Origin: Zizania palustris
Taxonomy: Eukaryota > Streptophyta > Magnoliopsida > Poales > Poaceae
Assembly: GCA_019279435.1 (NCBI GenBank)
Contig: JAAALK010000081.1
Location: 27,988,457-28,052,456, forward strand
Direction: 5' to 3'
Length of the DNA stretch: 64,000 bases
The position numbers and the translations under genes were made by a program. Every line of letters begins with the position of its first letter. Within the stretch, counting starts at the first letter, position 1. Below, in pieces: positions 1 to 10,800 of the stretch. Under the pieces are notes generated by a model. The model was not told the origin of the DNA. It made no database searches and was given only the letters and a program-made list of their open reading frames with translations.

Positions 1-14
1 GAATAACGCCCCTG

Positions 15-17
<3 letters not shown>

Positions 18-62
<45 letters not shown>
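18..62. repeat. (TA)n microsatellite
   Basis: Uninterrupted TA dinucleotide tract at the left edge of the window. It borders the MITE at 70-207, and a related MITE at 54711-54856 is likewise bordered by TA tracts. Confidence 0.95.
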
Positions 63-65
<3 letters not shown>

Positions 66-69
66 TACA

Positions 70-207
70 AATGCTATTCTACACCACGGGTGTAGAATAC
101 TATTCTATACCGACGTGGAATGGAGGGGTTGGGATTGGGTGGGGGGTGGGCACGATTAGGATGATCGGTGTAGAATAACATTTACACCCATAGTGTAGAA
201 TAGCGTT
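70..207. mobile_element. Micron-like MITE in a (TA)n tract, copy 1
   Basis: The ends are inverted: GCTATTCTACACC on the left and GTGTAGAATAGC on the right. The element lies beside a (TA)n tract and a shorter TATA run. A second copy with the same ends, also in TA repeats, is at 54711-54856. This resembles rice Micron-type elements that target TA microsatellites (family knowledge; the assignment is inference). No coding capacity. Confidence 0.6.
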
Positions 208-271
208 CCCGTATATACTAGTATCCAAAGAAATGAACTAATTATTGTATGTATATGGACTCACACATATT

Positions 272-399
272 AAAGGAATGCTATATAATCTATTACCTTT
301 AAAAGGTAATAAGTTATCGCTATTAAATCTGAGTTAAAAGAATGCTATATAATCTATTATCTTTAAAAGGTAATAAATTATTGGTATTAAATCTGAGTC
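272..399. repeat. 64-bp direct duplication upstream of the dioxygenase
   Basis: Two copies of a 64-bp unit (272-335 and 336-399) with few differences, each containing AATGCTATATAATC and TTTAAAAGGTAATAA. They lie about 160-290 bp upstream of the dioxygenase ATG, so they could be a duplicated promoter segment, but nothing shows binding. Confidence 0.8.
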
Positions 400-488
400 G
401 TTGGATGGTATAGATGATGACCGAAATCCGAGAACATCATAAAATTCTCCTTGTAAAATCACTCTAATACAAAATGCTAATTTCCGAC

Positions 489-497
489 TATATATAT
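489..497 (+). promoter_or_regulatory. putative TATA box of the dioxygenase gene
   Basis: TATATATA about 65 bp upstream of the ATG at 561, in a local AT-rich stretch before the GC-rich first exon. Spacing suits a plant core promoter with a short leader. It is a sequence match only. Confidence 0.5.
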
Positions 498-560
498 TGA
501 CCTTCTCCCATGGTCGTCGTCCACAACTCCACCGATCCCTAGCGAACGATTAGTTCCACC

Positions 561-1497
561 ATGGACAGCACAAGCAGCTTGCCCGACGTCTGGCCAGAGC
601 CCGTCGTGCCGGTGCAATCCTTATCCGAAGCCGGCATCTCCGCCGTGCCGCCGCAATACATCAAGCCGCCAAAGGAGCGCCCAGTCTTCCCGGCGCCAAG
701 CCTTGACGTCCCCATCGTCGACGTCGCCCGCTTTCTCGACGGCGGCGCCCCGCCTGATGAGCAGCAGCTGCAGGCCGTAGCCGATGCTTGCTCGCAGTAC
801 GGGTTCTTCCAGGTGGTCAACCATGGCGTCGAGGCCAGCACCGTGGAGCAGATGAGAGGAGCATGGACGAGGTTCTTTGGCCTAGGAATGGAGGAGAAGA
901 AGGTGTGCTCGAACTCGCCGGCGGCGCCCGAAGGGTACGGTAGCCGCGCCGGAGTCGAGAAGGGAGCTTGCCTTGACTGGGGCGACTACTATTTCCTCCA
1001 CGTCATGCCCAGTGAGATCAAGTGTCGTAACAAGTGGCCAAAATCACCGCATGACCTAAGGTATGTATATATATGTTTTTCTTGAATTCGATCAAGAGTA
1101 GTCGACAAAAAACACAAACTAAATTATCATTTCACTTACGCGCGTAATTTTTTTCAGGGAGATTACGGAGGAATACGGCCGCAAGCTCATGAATCTGAGC
1201 GAAGTGTTGCTCAAGGCAATATCTATGAGCTTGGGATTAGACGAGAGCTACCTCCACGCAGCCTTCGGCGGCGGCGGCGGCGGCGGCGTCGCCGCGTGCA
1301 TGCGGGTGAACTACTATCCGACGTGCCCCCAGCCAGGCCTAACGCTGGGCATCTCCTCCCACTCCGACGCCGGCGGCATCGCCGTGCTTCTCGCCGACGA
1401 CGGCGTGAGTGGGACACAGGTGCGCAAGGGGGACACGTGGTACACGGTGCAGCCGATCCCTCGTGCCTTTCTGGTCAACGTTGGTGACCAGATTCAG
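561..1497 (+). CDS. 2-oxoglutarate/Fe(II) dioxygenase, JOX-like, 3'-incomplete
   Basis: Exons 561-1060 and 1158-1497 join in frame (AG|G) and encode residues 1-280. The ATG has good context (ACCATGG). The N-terminal DIOX_N region (about 48-150) contains GFFQVVNHGV, then PEGYGSR-GVEKGA-LDW-DYYFLH, which strongly resembles jasmonate-induced oxygenases that hydroxylate jasmonic acid to 12-OH-JA. Exon 2 carries RVNYYPTCPQP and the first two iron ligands in SHSDAGG. The exon after GDQIQ, which should hold the second iron His and the RxS 2-oxoglutarate motif (about 90 residues), is absent; the 100-N gap begins 158 bp downstream. A glycine run (about 234-240) from a GGC repeat is unusual. Related clades (LDOX-like, norcoclaurine-synthase-like DOXC) are possible. 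Whether the gene is intact cannot be told. Confidence 0.85.
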
Positions 1498-1655
1498 GTG
1501 ATTAAGCTCATTTAATTTTACTGCCTCGGTATTCGCGCTTTGGGTTTTAGCATGATTGAAATGGGTGCTGCATTTTTTTATTTGCATATATGGCATTTCC
1601 TAATAGGAAAAATTCAAAACATGTCATTACAAATTTCTATAATTTGAAAAATATC

Positions 1656-1755
1656 NNNNNNNNNNNNNNNNNNNNNNNNNNNNNNNNNNNNNNNNNNNNN
1701 NNNNNNNNNNNNNNNNNNNNNNNNNNNNNNNNNNNNNNNNNNNNNNNNNNNNNNN
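1656..1755. other. assembly gap, 100 N
   Basis: Exactly 100 N, the usual placeholder for a gap of unknown size. The dioxygenase intron runs into it on the left and a Tourist MITE emerges on the right. Confidence 0.99.
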
Positions 1756-1893
1756 TTCCAAGACGGATGAAATGAAATGAAACGTCCACTGAGAGTCAAA
1801 TCGTTTCATCAGAGAGAGGGTATTTCATTCAGTTGTAAAGTTGATGTAGCTCTCTAGGAAACAGTGTTATAAAATCCACCACTGTGAATAGCC
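1756..1893. mobile_element. Tourist-like MITE, right part, cut by the gap
   Basis: Matches the right third of the complete copies at 1897-2254 and 43476-43833, including CGTTTCATCAGAGAGAGGG and the terminal CACTGTGAATAGCC. Its left part is lost in the gap. It is followed by TTG and then directly by the next copy. Confidence 0.8.
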
Positions 1894-1896
1894 TTG

Positions 1897-2254
1897 GGCT
1901 ATTTACAATGGAGGGTTCATGGGGGGTTTCATTATATTAATTACTATGACACATCAGATTCTTTGCTAACATGACATTCAATTAATGAGAGAAGAGAAAG
2001 AAGTAGTGTCATCACCATAACATGATGTTAACCCGTTTCCAAGACAGATGAAATAAAATGAAACGTCCACTGAGACCCAAATCGTTTCATCGGAGAGAGG
2101 GTATTTTATTAGAGCTGGTTGCATTTAATTACACTGGTTAGCCTAAAAAATAGTGAAATGAAATTCTCCACTAAGAGATGATATTTCATTCAGTTGCAAA
2201 GCCGATTTGGACTTCTAAGAAACAGTGTTATGAAACACACCACTGTGAATAGCC
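1897..2254. mobile_element. Tourist-like MITE (PIF/Harbinger type), copy 2
   Basis: About 358 bp with termini GGCTATTTACAATGG and CACTGTGAATAGCC, which are inverted repeats. It is preceded by TTG and followed by TTA, consistent with a slightly altered 3-bp duplication. The same family occurs at 43476-43833 with a perfect TTA duplication. No coding capacity. Confidence 0.85.
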
Positions 2255-2259
2255 TTAGG

Positions 2260-3915
2260 CACTACAACAATCCAGGAAACTTCCGTCGGCCAAAGCCGAC
2301 GGAAGTTAGCCCTTTCCCGACGGAAGAAGCTAACTTCCGTCGGCAAAAGGCTAAATTCCGTCGGCTTTTGGCCGACGGAAGCGGGTAGACGGAAGTTAGC
2401 TAACTTCCGTCGGCGGCCGACGGAAGTTACATGGCCGACAGAAGTTAGCGGGGTATTTTGCCACGTCAGCAAAAACACACTTAACTTCCGTCGGCTAATG
2501 TATGGCCGACGGAAGTTACTTTTTCCTTTTTTAAAAAAAAAATAGTCCAATGGATGGTGTACTTAATAATCCCTTGTGTTGTACGACTAGAAATGTCACA
2601 GCATGAGCCTTGTGCACTGATGTCACAGATTTTTAACGGAGAAAAACAATGATACTAAATGCCGAAGTTTAGCAAAAATTGTAGATGACGCAATAGAGAA
2701 AAATAGATATACATCGGCTAATTTCAGATGGATTTCAGATGGAGAAAAACAATGATACTAATAGCATGTTGATGAAATTTGCTGTTGAAGCAAGTATATT
2801 TGGTATTCTCTCAGATGGAGACTTGCATGCTTCCTGGAGTTGTCTCAATCAAAGAAATGGTGTATACCATACCGAGACAGATTTCAATGATAACCATGAG
2901 TAATACTCAAATAGATATAAAGGAGCAAAGAAATAAATCGCAGTCAAACACACCAAAACAAAAGAAACGCCAAAAGTAAATACTTCAAGAAATCAATCAG
3001 TCCAAACTAAGCAGAAAAACGCTCTAGCGGTGGTGCTTCGACAACAGGAAGAGGACTGCTGCTGTGCTTCTGGACTGTTGTTGTGCCTGTTGGAGTGCTT
3101 CTGGACGGCTGCTTCAGTGCTTCCTGCTGGTCTGCTGGTGCGCACAAGGCAGCGAGGGCGTGAGGGCAGTGAGGCAGAAACCTAGAAGCAGTGCAGAACC
3201 GCAAGAGCAGAAGCAGTTCAGACTTCAAAGTTCAAAGACTCACTTGGCCAAGAAGCAGAACTGCCGGAGTGTCGGACTCAGGAAGACGAGGAGCTCTCGC
3301 GTTTGTCGCAAGACGTCCGCCGGCGTCCGCAGCTTGGAGTTGAAGAGGCCCTTCATCTTAGCTCCTCCGGAGGCGGCGGAGGCGGCGGGAAGTCGGGGAG
3401 GCGCGCGGAGGCGGCGGGAAGGCGAGGAGGTGTCGGAGGCGAGGAGGCGATGGAGGCGGCGGGAAGCCGGGGAGGCGCGCGGAGGCAGCGAAGGCGAGGA
3501 GGCGGCGGCGACCCGGTAGCGCGGAGGTGGCGGCGGGGAAGAGGAGAAGTGGCGACGGGAAGCGGAAAAACTAGGGTTAAAAGAAGGCGCGGGCCGAGAA
3601 AAAGAGGGCGCGGGTTGGGAAAAAAAAGAAGGCGCGCTGCTGGAAAGGTAACTTCCGTCGGCCGCATCTAAAGCCGACGAAAGTTAATTTTAACTTCCGT
3701 CGGCTTTAATATTGGCCGACGGAAGTTATGGTTTTTATCCCGGGCGGGAGTGGAAGCCTTTTATCTTCCGTCGGCCACAGTCAAAAGCCGACGGAAGTTA
3801 AATTAACTTCCGTCAGGTCTTGTAGGCCGACGGAAATGAATTAACTTCCGTCGGCTTTTCCAAAAACCGACGAAAGTTAAAATTGCCGACGAAAATTTAC
3901 TGTTTTCTTGTAGTG
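2260..3915. mobile_element. non-autonomous CACTA element
   Basis: 1656 bp. It begins CACTACAACAATCC and ends TTTTCTTGTAGTG, with the 3-bp duplication AGG at 2257-2259 and 3916-3918. Both subterminal regions carry many direct and inverted copies of a CCGACGGAAGTTA motif, the expected transposase-binding repeats of En/Spm-like elements. The core (about 3000-3650) is GC-rich and purine-biased, with no transposase; its open frames look like composition effects, though a captured host-gene fragment is possible. Confidence 0.9.
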
Positions 3916-3918
3916 AGG

Positions 3919-5010
3919 GCTAGTATCGATTGATGTCTTTAATCGGTACTAAAATATATGAAAATTACTATCAGTTGGATTTGAATAGTAATAGGTACTA
4001 ATGTATTTAGTATTGACCGGTGTCTCTATCAGTATTAAAAGTCTTTAACCTGTACTAAATGTCACACCGTTTATATAATACATACCAACAATTTTGATTT
4101 ATATATATTTTTAACCGTTGTAGGGATTTTTATCAGCTCCAATTGTGTGAAATGAGGCCAGTTCTCAAATAGTGTATGATAGTTCAAACAAAAACATATC
4201 ATACACACTAGGACTAGGACATCATAGAGATCATATATTGTTACCACTAGACATGCAATATAAATAAGCAATTTCTGAAAATTATAATGACATGTGAGTA
4301 ATTTTCCCATATAACATTGCCTCTATTTGTATTCACACATCCAGAGTGATGAAACATAGATTATTTGTGTACTAGCACTTGTGTATAGCTAGGGTTTGAT
4401 TTTTATGGGGGGAAATTTGATCATATACCCACCATTTAGATGAAAATTGAAGATTTATCCACCACGTCTCAATGATATGCGTGGTCCACATAGGTTAATG
4501 ACATGTGGGCTAGGAAGGTAAATCCTCGATTTCTATCTAAATGATATGCGTGATCAGGTTAATGACATGTGCTATCATTTCAATATCTCAATCATTCACT
4601 TGATCATATACCAGAATAATTCTGATTGATTTTCTCAATCAACTTAGAATAGACACGTGCTATCATTTTAATAGCTCAATCATTCACTCGATCATACACC
4701 GGATTAATCCTGATTGATTTTCTCAATCAATTTAGAATAAACATATGCTCCCATAATCCATTGCACCGAAGGACTTACAGAGATATCTCGTAATTTTGGT
4801 TTGGTCATCAGAGGTATTGAGAAAATAGGATGTAATACCCGTCCCGTGTGTTGGTGTGTAATATGTATACGCTGCTGTTTGTGACCGCCGGAGTTAACGT
4901 GTAAGATTAAGACAATATTAGGGCATGTTTGTGGGATGGGCTGGGATTTTGAACTAAAATTCTGGTCCATCCTTAGGGCCGGGATTATGGGCTCCTAAAC
5001 TAGCCTTTAA
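3919..5010. other. intergenic, repeat relics only
   Basis: No gene seen. 3920-4070 has recurring TCGGTACTAAA-type motifs, possibly a decayed transposon end. 4571-4741 is an 88-bp segment in two tandem copies, each containing GCTATCATTT and CTCAATCATTCACT. The rest is AT-rich without recognisable structure. Confidence 0.6.
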
Positions 5011-5296
5011 GGGTATGTTTGGATGTAAGGGGCTAATGCAACTAAATTTTAGTCACTTCTGTTTAGATCCATGACTCAAATACTCTTATTTATTGTTCAT
5101 TATTTTTCATGCATGCATGTATGATAAGGATAAATGTGAAAAATAGGCATTTTAGTCCCTCTTAGCTCCTCCTTGAAGGCTAATGGGACTAAAAAAATTT
5201 AGCCCCTTTTAGCTTTTGGTGTTTGGATTTTAGCCTCTAAAGTGACTAAATTTTAGTCAGTTTGCTTTAACCCATTGGATCCCAAAGAAGATGAAG
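5011..5296. mobile_element. Tourist-like MITE, inverted partner
   Basis: Flanked by TAA (5008-5010 and 5297-5299). Read on the minus strand it follows the split MITE at 5333-15115 over most of its length, sharing GGCTAAATTTTTTTAGTC and CAAGGAGGAGCTAAGAGG. It is therefore the same family in opposite orientation, 36 bp from its partner. Non-coding. Confidence 0.75.
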
Positions 5297-5428
5297 TAAA
5301 AAGATAAGAACAATTTTACTATATTACTATAAGAGGGTGTTTGGATCCAAGGGACTAAAGCAAAAGAGGCTAAAATTTAGTCACTTTAGAGGCTAAAGAT
5401 CCAAAAAACAGGTTGTACCTAGTACATA

Positions 5429-7186
5429 TTGGAGAAAATGAGCGTCTCGTCTGGCGAAGGCCCGGGCGACCCATCTTCCTCGATGGATCGTCGTGTCACC
5501 CTCCTTGAGGTGCATGGCCCTGGTTTGTTGGGGGTGGAGCAGGCCTCCCTCCAGGCCCAGGAGGATTGCCTGGGGAGCCCATGTGCGGGACTGGACCTGG
5601 CTGATTGGTATAACCATTCCTGGTCGCCAGATTATCCGCGTTGGGTCTGGGTGCGTCGGGGCACTCCGCTCTCTCTTCAGAACATTGAGTTAGGGTTTCC
5701 GGCTTCTCGAGGCGAGGTGCGGAGATTTGGGGCGCAGTCGGTGAAGCTCCGTCGAGCCGTTCCCAGGTTCGTCGACCAGCGTTCTTTCTCTGAGGTTGTG
5801 AGGGTTGGGAGTATGGATCGGAAGGGGCAGGATGGAAGAGGAGGCAAGCGCCGACTGTTTGATCGGGATGCTGGGAGGGGTGATCGGGATCACGGATTTG
5901 GGGGTGATTTTGGAGGAAGAGGTTCTGGATGGAAGGATTGGGACCGAAAACCGGTTGATTCTTCTCGAAATGAGGAGAGGTCTTATGTTTGGAAGCGCGA
6001 AGATGGTCTAGGGAGTTCTCAGCCGCGGAAAGAGATGAGGAATTTGCGTGAGGGGAAGCCAGATGAGATGATTTGCTTCAACTGTGGTTTGGCTGGGCAT
6101 CACCAGGCGCAATGTGTTAATCCCACGTTGTGCTTCGCATGTAAACAGATAGGGCATATCTCTTCAAAATGCCCTTTGATGGAGGTTCAGAAATTGGGGA
6201 CACCGGCGCCATCTTTAGAGCTATGTGGTTTTGGGATCCCAAATCAAGCCTTCCATCATTTGGCCATAGGGGTTTCTGGGGCTGTGTTGGGCAAATCTGC
6301 TGTTACTGGTATTCTGACTGTTGAAGATGGTGAGTGCTCTGAAACTAAGATTCTGGTGGAATTAAAACATCTATATGCCGTTAACTGGGAATGGAGTGTC
6401 TTGCAAGTTGATAGGCATCAATATCTGATCGAGTTTCCCTCAACGGAGGCGAGATGGGAGTTAGCCCGGTTGAAATGTTTTGAGTTTCAGAAGTTTAACA
6501 TCAGGGCTAACATCCGCGTTTCTGAGCGGGCGTTGAATGCTACATCACAATTGATGTCGGTCTGGGTCAAGGCTTTTGGGGTGCCTCAGATTGCCAGAGA
6601 AGTTCCACATATTTCCAGTATTGCAAAGCTTGTGGGGTTCCTTCAGGAGATTGACTCTGATAGTCTGAATGGTTCTGGTCCAGTGAGATTCAAGATTGCA
6701 TGTAGAGATCCGTGGAAGATTGGAGGCTATTCCGAGATTTTCGTGAATACTATGGGCTACAAAATTAAATGGGTGCCGGAGTTGGAAGGTGTCAGGAATG
6801 ATAAGCCAAAGCCCGATAATGCTAAGATTAGAGGTGATAATATGGGTACTCAAGACAAATGGGGTGTCGCGGATGATTCATCTAAAGGCAAGGCTGTTCA
6901 ACCGGACTCTTCGCAGGGTAAGGGGGATGTTCATTCTCAGTCCAACCAGGGTGCTCGGGATGATGCTGGTAATGATGCAATGTCGGAAGATGGTTCGGAA
7001 GATGACATCCTATCTCATCTTCCGGCTCATTATTTCCAGCCAGTCGGTGAGGGGGGTTCTTCAGGAAGCAATCTACTCAAGTGTGATCAACTTGATATAA
7101 CTGAACCTCTACCTCTCTCTTGCTGCTGTCAGCCATTTACTGATATGGGGGAAGTTGTTGGGGTGAGTCTGGTGTGCAAGCCCTGA
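5429..7186 (+). CDS. LINE ORF1, nucleic-acid-binding protein
   Basis: 585 aa. Basic Gly/Arg/Asp-rich N-terminal half, then two CCHC zinc knuckles (about 216-249, CFNCGLAGHHQAQC and CFACKQIGHISSKC), then a region with the look of a DUF4283/DUF4283-associated plant LINE ORF1 domain (about 265-460), then an acidic Ser-rich tail. In L1 elements ORF1 coats the RNA and acts as a chaperone for target-primed reverse transcription. The frame ends prematurely; coding-like sequence continues in the -1 frame, so a 1-nt indel, probably in the G runs near 7147-7163, has likely split the ORF. Confidence 0.85.
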   Translation: MEKMSVSSGEGPGDPSSSMDRRVTLLEVHGPGLLGVEQASLQAQEDCLGSPCAGLDLADWYNHSWSPDYPRWVWVRRGTPLSLQNIELGFPASRGEVRRFGAQSVKLRRAVPRFVDQRSFSEVVRVGSMDRKGQDGRGGKRRLFDRDAGRGDRDHGFGGDFGGRGSGWKDWDRKPVDSSRNEERSYVWKREDGLGSSQPRKEMRNLREGKPDEMICFNCGLAGHHQAQCVNPTLCFACKQIGHISSKCPLMEVQKLGTPAPSLELCGFGIPNQAFHHLAIGVSGAVLGKSAVTGILTVEDGECSETKILVELKHLYAVNWEWSVLQVDRHQYLIEFPSTEARWELARLKCFEFQKFNIRANIRVSERALNATSQLMSVWVKAFGVPQIAREVPHISSIAKLVGFLQEIDSDSLNGSGPVRFKIACRDPWKIGGYSEIFVNTMGYKIKWVPELEGVRNDKPKPDNAKIRGDNMGTQDKWGVADDSSKGKAVQPDSSQGKGDVHSQSNQGARDDAGNDAMSEDGSEDDILSHLPAHYFQPVGEGGSSGSNLLKCDQLDITEPLPLSCCCQPFTDMGEVVGVSLVCKP

Positions 7187-7779
7187 GAAGTTTCACGGGT
7201 GAGGAGGTGGATAAGCAAATCTCAGTGGCTGGGGTGGAGGGAGTCTGTGAGACATTGGTTTCTTCCTCCCTAGTGCCCGTCCAGCAAGTGATGTATGGCT
7301 TTGACGAGGTTCTTCCTGAAAAAACTGATATGGCTGTTGATGTGGTGGATGAAACATCAGATCCTTTGCCGGATGACCATCAGTTGTTGGGGGTGCGGCC
7401 GAGGGCTGCGCGAGGGAAGAAGAAAAAGGTGATCCCAGTTGCTGTTCGTCACAGCTCTCGCATTAGGAGGGATGGTGTGCCGATTCACGTTAAAGCTCAA
7501 TTGCGTGCTGAGACGAGGGATGACGTGGCAGGTACTTTACGGTGTACTGTGTTTCAATCTGTTCCTGCTGATTGTTTAAAATCTTTAGCACTAGATGCGG
7601 GGGTCCAATTGGGTACGACCGAGGTGGAGATTGATCACAATTTAGAGTTGATAAAAGCTAAAGAAATGGCCCAGGCTCTCGCCTATTTGGCCCGGGAAAA
7701 AATCCATGATAGTCTGGTTCCACGGGCTGAGACAGGGACGCAGGATCAGGCCGCTGTGGAACCTAGGGGGGAGCCATAG
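7174..7779 (+). CDS. LINE ORF1 C-terminal part, frameshifted
   Basis: About 200 codons open from 7144 in the frame -1 to ORF1, overlapping its end. The first codon used here is GTG, so this is not an independent start; it reads as the tail of ORF1 displaced by a frameshift. It contains a Lys/Arg cluster (RGKKKKVIP, then RHSSRIRRDG) and ends 40 bp before ORF2. Programmed -1 frameshifting is possible, but I see no clear slippery heptamer. Confidence 0.6.
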   Translation: MQALRSFTGEEVDKQISVAGVEGVCETLVSSSLVPVQQVMYGFDEVLPEKTDMAVDVVDETSDPLPDDHQLLGVRPRAARGKKKKVIPVAVRHSSRIRRDGVPIHVKAQLRAETRDDVAGTLRCTVFQSVPADCLKSLALDAGVQLGTTEVEIDHNLELIKAKEMAQALAYLAREKIHDSLVPRAETGTQDQAAVEPRGEP

Positions 7780-7819
7780 GGGATTGCGCTGGGAGTGAGG
7801 ACACTACTGCAGTTATACA

Positions 7820-10800
7820 ATGAAGGGTGTTTTTTGGAACGTCCGAGGTCTGGGTAATGGCGGTAGAAGGAAGCTTTTGGTAGATTTAATGCACAGACAC
7901 AGGTGTGATTTCATTTGCTTGCAGGAGACACTTAGGGTTTCTTTCTCCTCCCGTGAGTTAGATAGCTTTTGCCATGGGAGGGATTTTCACTGGCTTACTA
8001 AACCGGCCGTTGGCCATTCTGGGGGGATTCTTATGGGGGTCAATTTAGATGTTTTCAATGTTTTAAATATGGATCTGGGGGAGTTCTTCATCAGTATTAC
8101 TCTGGAATTTAAGCTGTCTAAATTTAGCTGGGAACTGATTACCGTGTATGGTCCGGTGGTAGAGGGGTTAAAATACGGGTTCATTCAAGAACTCTCTAGT
8201 AAGATTCAGACGCTAAATGTCCCTTGTATGATGGGAGGCGATTTCAATTTTATTAGAAGCGCAGCTGAAAAATCGAAAGGGGCTATCCATTGGAAGTGGG
8301 TGAGGAACTTTAACGATTTCATCAACAACTGTGAGTTGCGGGAAATTGTTAGGGTGGGGTGCAAGTTCACTTGGTCGAACAGGCACGCTGTTCCGACTCA
8401 GGAGGTGCTCGATAGGGTTTTGGTGTCGGCTGGTTGGGATAACACTTTCCCTTTGTCTGTGGTTAACACGCTGAATATGGTAGGCTCGGATCATTGTCCT
8501 CTTTTAGTGGATCTTGATGGCCAGGGTGAGGTGATCCGTCGTAGATTTAGATTTGAGAACTCGTGGTTGTTAATGGATGATTTCAAAAGTTGGGTTCGGG
8601 CTCAATGGCCTCGTAGAGGAAGGGAAAATATCCTTGATTTCTGGAAAAGACAAGGCCAGTATCTCCGAAAAAAGTTATCTGGTTGGGGGGCAAATGTTAA
8701 AAAAGCCCAAAATTTAGAGAAGGAAGATTTGTTGAACAAGATTAAATATCTTGATGAAAAGGCAGATATGGGGGATCTGTCCTGCTTGGAGTGGGAGGAT
8801 CGATACCTGGCGGACAACAAGTTGTCAGAGCTCTTTCAAGCCGAGGCTGAATTCTGGCAGCGTCGTAGTGGTCAACAGTGGTTGCTTTCGGGGGATGCTA
8901 ATACTGGTTACTTTCATAAAATTGCTACTGGAAGAAAAAAAAGGGCCTCAATTATAAAGTTGGAAGATGAAGGGGTTATTTATCAGAACAAAGTGGATCT
9001 TAAAAATCACATATACGACTACTATAAAAAATTGTTTGGGGCGGAGCCACATCTTTGTTTGCACCTTGTGGGGGATTTTTGGTGTGATAGACGGCGTCTA
9101 GATGATAATGACAACCAGGAGCTGATTAAAGCGTTTACTTTGGAGGAGTTAGATGAGGCTTTTAGGGGGGTCAAGCTGCATTCAGCTCCGGGGCCAGATG
9201 GTTTCTCCGTTAGTTTCTACAAAGTGTTTTGGGATTATTTCCGAACGCTGTTCATGGAGATGCTCGAGAATTTGCACAATGATACCTTAGATATTAACCG
9301 GATCAACTATGGGGAGATTGTCCTGCTTCCCAAAGTTAGGGATGCCTGCTCCATAAAGCAATTCTGTCCCATATGCCTGTTAAATGTGTGCTACAAAATC
9401 ATTACTAGAGTCCTGACGCTGAGAATTTCTAGGATAGCGCACAAAATCATTGACCCGTGCCAATCCGCTTTTATTCCTGGTAGGAGTATTTTTGAAGGGA
9501 TAGTTACGCTGCATGAGATTCTGCATGAAACTAAGTCCACCAAGCAAAAAGGGGTGGTGCTGAAGCTAGATTTTGAGAAGGCGTATGACAGGGTTCGATG
9601 GGGTTTCCTGTTGGAGGTCCTAGAGAGGAAGGGTTTTGATCCTCAATGGATAGGCTGGATTTCTCGGGTGATCTCTGGGGGCAGAGTGGCTATTAATATT
9701 AATGGAGAAGTTGGGGGATTTTTTAGAACATACAGGGGGGTTAGACAGGGTGATCCTCTCTCCCCCCTTCTGTTTAATTTGGTTGGCGATGCTCTTGCCG
9801 AGATGTTGCAGAGGGTGAAAGAGAAGGGGCTGTTCAAAGGCTTGGCTTCCCATCTTGTTCCTGGGGGTGTTACGCACCTTCAATATGCTGATGACACCAT
9901 TGTTATGATGGAATTTTCGGAAGACAACTTTGTCATTGTGAAATTTCTTCTATACTGCTTTGAGGAACTGTCGGGGCTTAAAATTAACTATCAAAAATGT
10001 GAGGTCTTTACCTTGGGGGTGTCTGATACGGAGGCTAGGAGGGTCTCAGATGTGTTTAACTGTAAAAGGGGGGTCTTCCCAATCACTTACTTGGGGTTGC
10101 CTGTCAGTCACTCTAAACCTGCGAAATCTGACTTTGAGGCGGTGGTTCAGAAAGTGGAGAAAAAACTCTCAACCTGGAAGTGTGGCCATCTCTCGTTTGG
10201 GGGGCGGATGGTGCTGCTTAACTCATGTCTTAGTAGTATCCCACTTTACAGTATGGGTGTTTTCCAATTACCAGAGGCTATTCATTGTCAACTGGATAGG
10301 ATTAGGAGTCGTTTCTTTTGGGGGGGACTTGGGCTCAACAGGAAATTCCACATGGTTGATTGGAAGATGTTGTGTATGCCGAAACATGATGGAGGGTTGG
10401 GTTTTGTGGACTCTCGAATTATGAATTCTGCCTTGTTGTGCAAATGGTTGTTCTGGTTAGTGGAGAGGAAAGAAGGCCTTTGCTTTGACATTCTGAGATC
10501 TAAATATGCTATAACTGGTAGTCTGTTCGGTCGTATAAGGGAAAAAGGGTCGTTTTTTTGGTCAAAGCTGATTAAAAAAAGAAAGTTGCTCCAGAAAATG
10601 TGTATGTTCAAAGTAGGGGATGGGGGCGCCACCGTTTTCTGGGATGACTGCTGGTTGGGGGATTGTCCTCTTAAGATCTTATTTCCTTGCGTTTACAAAG
10701 TTTGTTGTTTCCCTGGGGAGCTTGTTAAAGATGTCTATGAGGCTGACTGGTGCATTCAGTTCAGGAGGTCTTTGGACCCCGAAGAGTTGTCCCAGTTTAA

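Noticed and set aside
3303..3671. Arg/Gly-rich open frames in the CACTA core
   Set aside because: All frames on both strands are open because of GC/purine bias; no domain and no homologue recognised. Not listed as genes.
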